Source of the DNA: Artemia franciscana
Taxonomy: Eukaryota > Arthropoda > Branchiopoda > Anostraca > Artemiidae
Direction: 5' to 3'
NCBI RefSeq assembly: GCF_032884065.1
Contig: NC_088871.1
Span: 47,193,172 to 47,257,171 of the forward strand
Length of the DNA stretch: 64,000 nt
Shown: positions 59,660 to 64,000 of the stretch, piece after piece
Layout of the letters: each line of letters starts with the position of its first letter
Position numbering within the stretch: position 1 is the first letter of the stretch
The notes under the pieces: generated by a model
Told to the model about the DNA's origin: nothing
The model's database searches: none
Seen by the model: only the letters and a program-made list of their open reading frames with translations
Translations under genes and position numbers: made by a program

Positions 59660-60775
59660 CTTCTGTGGGCGCTTAGCGAACAATGGCGTAATTACAGAAG
59701 GACTGATGAAAAATTGCCACTGATTTAGGGAAACAGTTTCCCCGTTGATTGTAGTACATTTTGTCCAAGACTTATAAGAACTGACCTTGAAGTTTGTTAA
59801 TTTAACATTCGGTTAAATTCACTGCAGGGACGTTTAGTAGCTGTTCATTACTTATTGCAGACAATGGCAATGTCAGGAATTTATTTCGAGTAGGTTGGAA
59901 TCATTCCATAGGGAGGGAGGGGGCGGGGAGAACTAAAAAAAGTATAGTACTTCTGTATTATATTGTTCTCATTCGAGAAGTGAAGTTTGGAGAATGCTAA
60001 TGAAATAAAACAAAATATGATGAAAATACAATACTTTAGAAACAAAATTATGAAAACTACAACATAGAATTATGATAGGGGGACAGCACAGAACGCATTA
60101 TATTAAATACATAACATAACCAAAATACCAACTAAATATTCAATTAAAATATAGTTACAATGTAATTTTTCACCGAGTTGAAGCTGATTGTCTGGTATAA
60201 AGACTGTGAGAACTGTTTATTGTCTCATCGTTGTGATTAAAATTCTCGAGAGTGTACCATATAATGCGGAAGTACTTAAAATCTATTTATTAGCATTTTC
60301 ACATCTTACCCATAATATATAATCAGGCACTTGTTAATTAAATGAAACACACTCCAAAAAGTGAAGTTAGGTAGATCCTATAACCTTCATATAACCATTA
60401 TTTTATATAATAATATAATTTGAGCTATATATTTGTACATTGGGGGGGGGGTTATTTTGACAGCATCCCTAACCTAACATAACCTAACCTAAACTATCAT
60501 CATCTCATTCTATCACTCGTCACTTATCTTTGCTACTTATCTGAATACGTGGCTTCGGTACATGTAAAAGACCAAAGGAAAGTATGACAGGATGTGGAAG
60601 AGTTTTTTCCTTGTAGGCTACTTAGGCCTCGAGCAACACTGCAGTAGCCTATTATTTTTCGTAGGTGTTAAAATTAAAATATAAATTTTAATCTAAACCA
60701 TAAAATTTGCAAAAAATTGAGAGAGAATCAACAGTTTTCATTTAAATAAAGCAGTGGAACAAATAATAATATACA
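59660..60775. other. unassigned; short telomere-like motif
   Basis: 60467-60493 contains cctaacctaac and aacctaacctaa, two pairs of the arthropod-type CCTAA pentamer. 60395-60450 matches the palindrome at 32985-33095. Nothing else recognised. Confidence 0.4.
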
Positions 60776-63540
60776 ACAAGAGCTAAGAGCTCATATTGCA
60801 CTTGTGACGAGGCGAGAAGAGCTAAGAGCCAAGAGATCATATGGTATGAGCTCTAACAAAATTCTACGAATCAATAGATTGATTTAAAAAGGAAAATAAG
60901 AGGCTTAATGACGGTCAGGATTTAAAATGAGAGCTCTGAGTCACGATGTCCTTCTAAATATCAAAATTCATTAAGATCCGATCACCCACTCGTAAATTAT
61001 AAATACCTAATTTTTTCTAATTTGTCCTCTCCCTTTAGCCCCCCAGATGGTCGAATCTGGGAAAACGACTTTATCAAGTCAAATTGTGCAGCTCCCTGAC
61101 ACAACTACCAATTTTCATCGTCCTAGCACGTCCAGAAGCACCAAACTCGCCAAATCACTAAACCCCTCCCCCCAACTCCTCCAAAGAGAGAGAATCCAGT
61201 ACGATTCTGTCAATCATGTATCAAGGAAATTTTTTTTATTCTATCCACCAAGCTTCATCCCGATTTCTCCACTCCAAGTGTTCTTCCAAGATTTCCCCCT
61301 CCAACTCCCCCCAATGTCAAAAGATCTGGTCGGGATTTGAAATAAGAGCTCTGAGACATGAATTCCTTCTAAAAATCAAATTTCATTAAGATCCGATTAT
61401 CTATTCGTAAGATAAAAATACCCCAATTTTCACGTTTTCCAAGAATTCCGGTTTCCCCCTCCAACTCCCCCCAATGTAACAGGATCTGGTCGGAATTTAA
61501 AATTAGAACTTTAAAGCATAAGATCCTTCTAAATATCAAATTTCATTAAGATCTGGTCACCTTTTCGTAAGTTACAAATACCTCAATTTTCAAAATTACC
61601 CCCCTCCCAATTCCACCAGCGAGAGCAGATCTGGTCCGGTTATGTCAGTCACGTATCTTAGACAGGTTTCTATTCTTCCTGTCCAGTTTCATCCTGATCT
61701 CACCGCTTTAAGTATTTTCTAAGATTTCCGGTCCCCCCAACTGCCCCCCCCCCTAATTACGCTTGATCCGGTTGAGATTTAAAATACGAGATCTGAGTTA
61801 CTAGGATCTTCTAAATATGAAGTTTCATGAAGATCCGATCACTCCTTCGTAAGTTCAAAATACGTAATTTTTTCTTATTTTTCAGAATTAGCCCCCCCCC
61901 CAATAGATCGGATCCCTTCCAATTATTTAAATCACGTATGTAAGACTTCTGCTTATTTCCCCCCCCCCCCAAGTTTCATACCGATCCCTAAGCGTTTTCC
62001 ATGATTTTAGGTTCCCCCACCCCAAACTTCCCCCAGTGTCACCAGATCCGGTCAGGATTTAGAATAAGAGCTCTAGGACACGATATCCTTCTAAACATCG
62101 AATTTCATTGAGATCAAGTTAAAAATACCTAATTTTTTCTAATTTTTCAGAATTAACCCCTTCCCCAACTACCCCAAAGAGAGTGGATCCGTTCCGGTTA
62201 TGTCAATCATGTATCTAGGACTTGTGCTTATCTTTCCCACCAAGTTTCATCCCGATCCCTCCACTCTAAGTGTTTTCCAAGTTTCAGGTTCCCCCCTCCC
62301 AACTCCCCCCAATGTCACCAGATTCGGTCGGGATTTAAAATAAGAGCTCTGAGACACGATATCCTTCTAAACATCAAATTTAATTGAGATCCGATTACCC
62401 GTTCATAAGTTAAAAATACCTCATTTTTTCTATTTTTTCAAAAATAACCCCCCCCCCCCCCAACTACCCCAAAGAGAGTGGATCCGTTCCGTTTATGTCA
62501 ATCATGTATCTAGGACTTGTGTTTATTTTTACCACCAAGTTTCATCCCGATCCCTCCACTCTAAGTGTTTTCCAAGTTTTTCCCAACTCCCCCCCCCCAA
62601 TGTCACCACATTCGGTCGGGATATAAAATAAGAGCTCTGAGACACGATATCCTTCTAAATATCAAATTTAATTGAGATCCGACTACCGGTTGGTAAGTTA
62701 AAAATACCTCATTTTTTCTATTTTTTTCAGAAATAACCCCCCCCCAACTACCCCAAAGAGAGCGGATCCGTTCCGTTTATGTCAATCATGTATCTAGGAC
62801 TTGTGTTTATTTTTCCCACCAAGTTTCATCCCGATCCCTCCACTCTAAGTGTTTTCCAAGTTTTAGGTTCCCCCCTGCCAATTCCCCCCCCCCGTTTCAC
62901 CAGATCCGGTCGGGATTTAAAGTAAGAGCTCTAAGACACGATATCCTTCTAAACATCAAATTTCATTGAGATCCGATCACCCGTTCGTAAGTTAAAAATA
63001 CCTCATTTTTTCTAATTGTTCAGAATTACCACCCCCCCCTAGCTACCCCAAAGAGAGCGGATCCGTTCCGATTATATCAATCATGCATCTGGGACTTGTG
63101 CTTATTTTTCCCATCAAGTTTCATCCCTATCCCTCCACTCTAAGTGTTTTCCAAGATTTTAGGTTTACCCCCTCCAACTCCCCCCAATGTCATCAGATCC
63201 AGTCGGGATTTAAAATAAGAGCTCTGAGACACAATATCATTCCAAACATCAAATTTCATTAAGATCCCATCACCCGCTCATAAGTTAAAAATACTTCATT
63301 TTTTCTATATTTTCCGAATTAACCGGCCCCCCACTCCCCCCCCCCAGATGATCAAATCGGGAAAAAGACTATTTCTAATTTAATCTGGTCCGGTCCCTGA
63401 TACGCTTGCCAAATTTCATCGTCCTAGCTTACCTGGAAGTGCCTAAAGCAGCAAAACCGGGACCGACAGACAGACCGACAGACCGACAGAATTTGCGATT
63501 GCTATATGTCACTTGGTTAATACCAAGTGCCATAAAAAAA
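60776..63540 (+). repeat. C-rich tandem array (about 285-bp units) within a hairpin-ended element
   Basis: It starts with agagctaagagctcatattgc. Tandem units follow, marked by gatccgttcc-type blocks at 61628, 61911, 62186, 62481, 62765 and 63060 (spacing 275-295 bp). Each has tatgtcaatcatgtatct, aagtttcatcccgatccctc, a poly(C) tract, gatccggtcgggatttaaaataagagctc and ccttctaaacatcaaattt. A different unit (gat.gtcgaatc.gggaaaa.gact) occurs only near both ends (61045 and 63350). Terminal sequence: accgacagacagaccgacag (63462-63489), then hairpin CACTTGGT taat ACCAAGTG (63510-63529). No protein; the 97 aa frame at 61047 is repeat translation. Confidence 0.8.
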
Positions 63541-64000
63541 GCGGCATAACTTTAAACAATACAAAACCCGTACCCGAATATTCTGACTCCATGTCCAGGA
63601 GCCTTTTTCAACAGAAAAAAATATTTAGGAAAAACCCACATTTTTTTTTACAGTAAAATCATCTAAATAAAACGACTACTAACACTCAAGAGAAAAAAAG
63701 AACAAGCAACAAAACAAAATCAAAAACAAAGTCAAACCAACTCAAATTAACTTCCACTATAAACATTCGGCCGTTGCAAATTCTACCGGGAACTTTGTGG
63801 CTTGCTTTAAATTCGTCTGCGCAAAGAGGTTCTTTGTGTGCAAAGAGCCCTTTTCAACGGAAAAAATATTTAGGAAAAAGAAACATTTTTTTACAGTAGA
63901 ATCATCTAAATAAAACGACAACTAACACACAAGAGAAAAAAAGAACAAGCAACAAAACAAACTTAAATTAACTTCCACTATAAATATTTGGCCATTACAA
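63541..64000 (+). repeat. direct duplication, period about 246 bp (second copy cut by window end)
   Basis: The block from 63599 (gcctttttcaacagaaaaaaa) recurs from 63845 (gcccttttcaacggaaaaaa). Shared parts are ttacagtaaaatcatctaaataaaacgac, cacaagagaaaaaaagaacaagcaacaaaa and taacttccactataaa.att.ggcc. Low-complexity, A-rich, non-coding. Confidence 0.8.

Noticed and set aside
1-64000. Prokaryotic-type systems (operons, CRISPR, toxin-antitoxin, phage)
   Set aside because: Composition, repeat classes and splice-like signals are eukaryotic; periodic repeats here are satellites with irregular, diverged units, not CRISPR spacing.

Overview
This window looks like repeat-dense, AT-rich nuclear DNA of an animal, most probably an arthropod. 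It holds a Penelope-like element, an RTE-type LINE and a CR1/Jockey-like LINE, several DNA-transposon MITEs, many satellites, and almost no long open frames outside transposons. My impression that the repeats resemble those of brine shrimp (Artemia) is memory only and should be treated as a guess. There is no sign of bacterial operons, CRISPR arrays or rRNA, and I could not support any tRNA.

Layout. The dominant component is one family of 1.2 to 1.8 kb composite foldback elements, here called CFE, with eight recognisable copies: 1-600(-), 2583-4286(+), 5603-7270(+), 12109-13795(-), 34785-35984(+), 48722-50433(-), 50806-52548(-) and 55020-56795(-). From 0.9 to 4.9 kb lies a Penelope-like retroelement with RT and GIY-YIG-like endonuclease, split by one CFE and preceded by the 3' end of a second Penelope copy. 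From 5.0 to 8.0 kb a roughly 140-150 bp satellite is interrupted by another CFE. At 8.0-11.2 kb is a nearly full-length RTE LINE with an intact 974-codon ORF, followed by a broken RTE copy that is itself split by a CFE. At 17.6-20.7 kb a Harbinger-like TIR element carries a 5'-truncated CR1/Jockey-like LINE. At 24.2-29.4 kb is a very large imperfect palindrome. At 37-46 kb there is a succession of satellites and minisatellites with units of about 25, 145 and 356 bp. At 48-57 kb three CFEs lie within a trinucleotide-rich satellite. At 60.8-63.5 kb is a C-rich array of about 285 bp units ending in a hairpin.

Host genes. The best host-gene signal is a short minus-strand exon at 46821-46974. It has a 3' splice site, an ATG, a signal-peptide-like N-terminus and a GTAAGT donor. 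Weaker exon-like segments occur at 59506-59659(+), 36134-36232(+) and 33802-34022(-).

How the parts relate. Retroelements supply the autonomous enzymes (RT, APE and GIY-YIG endonucleases). The CFEs encode nothing convincing and appear to be non-autonomous. Their layout (12-bp subterminal inverted repeats, a short hairpin at one end, insertion at AT without a long target duplication) resembles non-autonomous Helitron/Helentron elements. No Rep/helicase gene is present in the window to confirm this.
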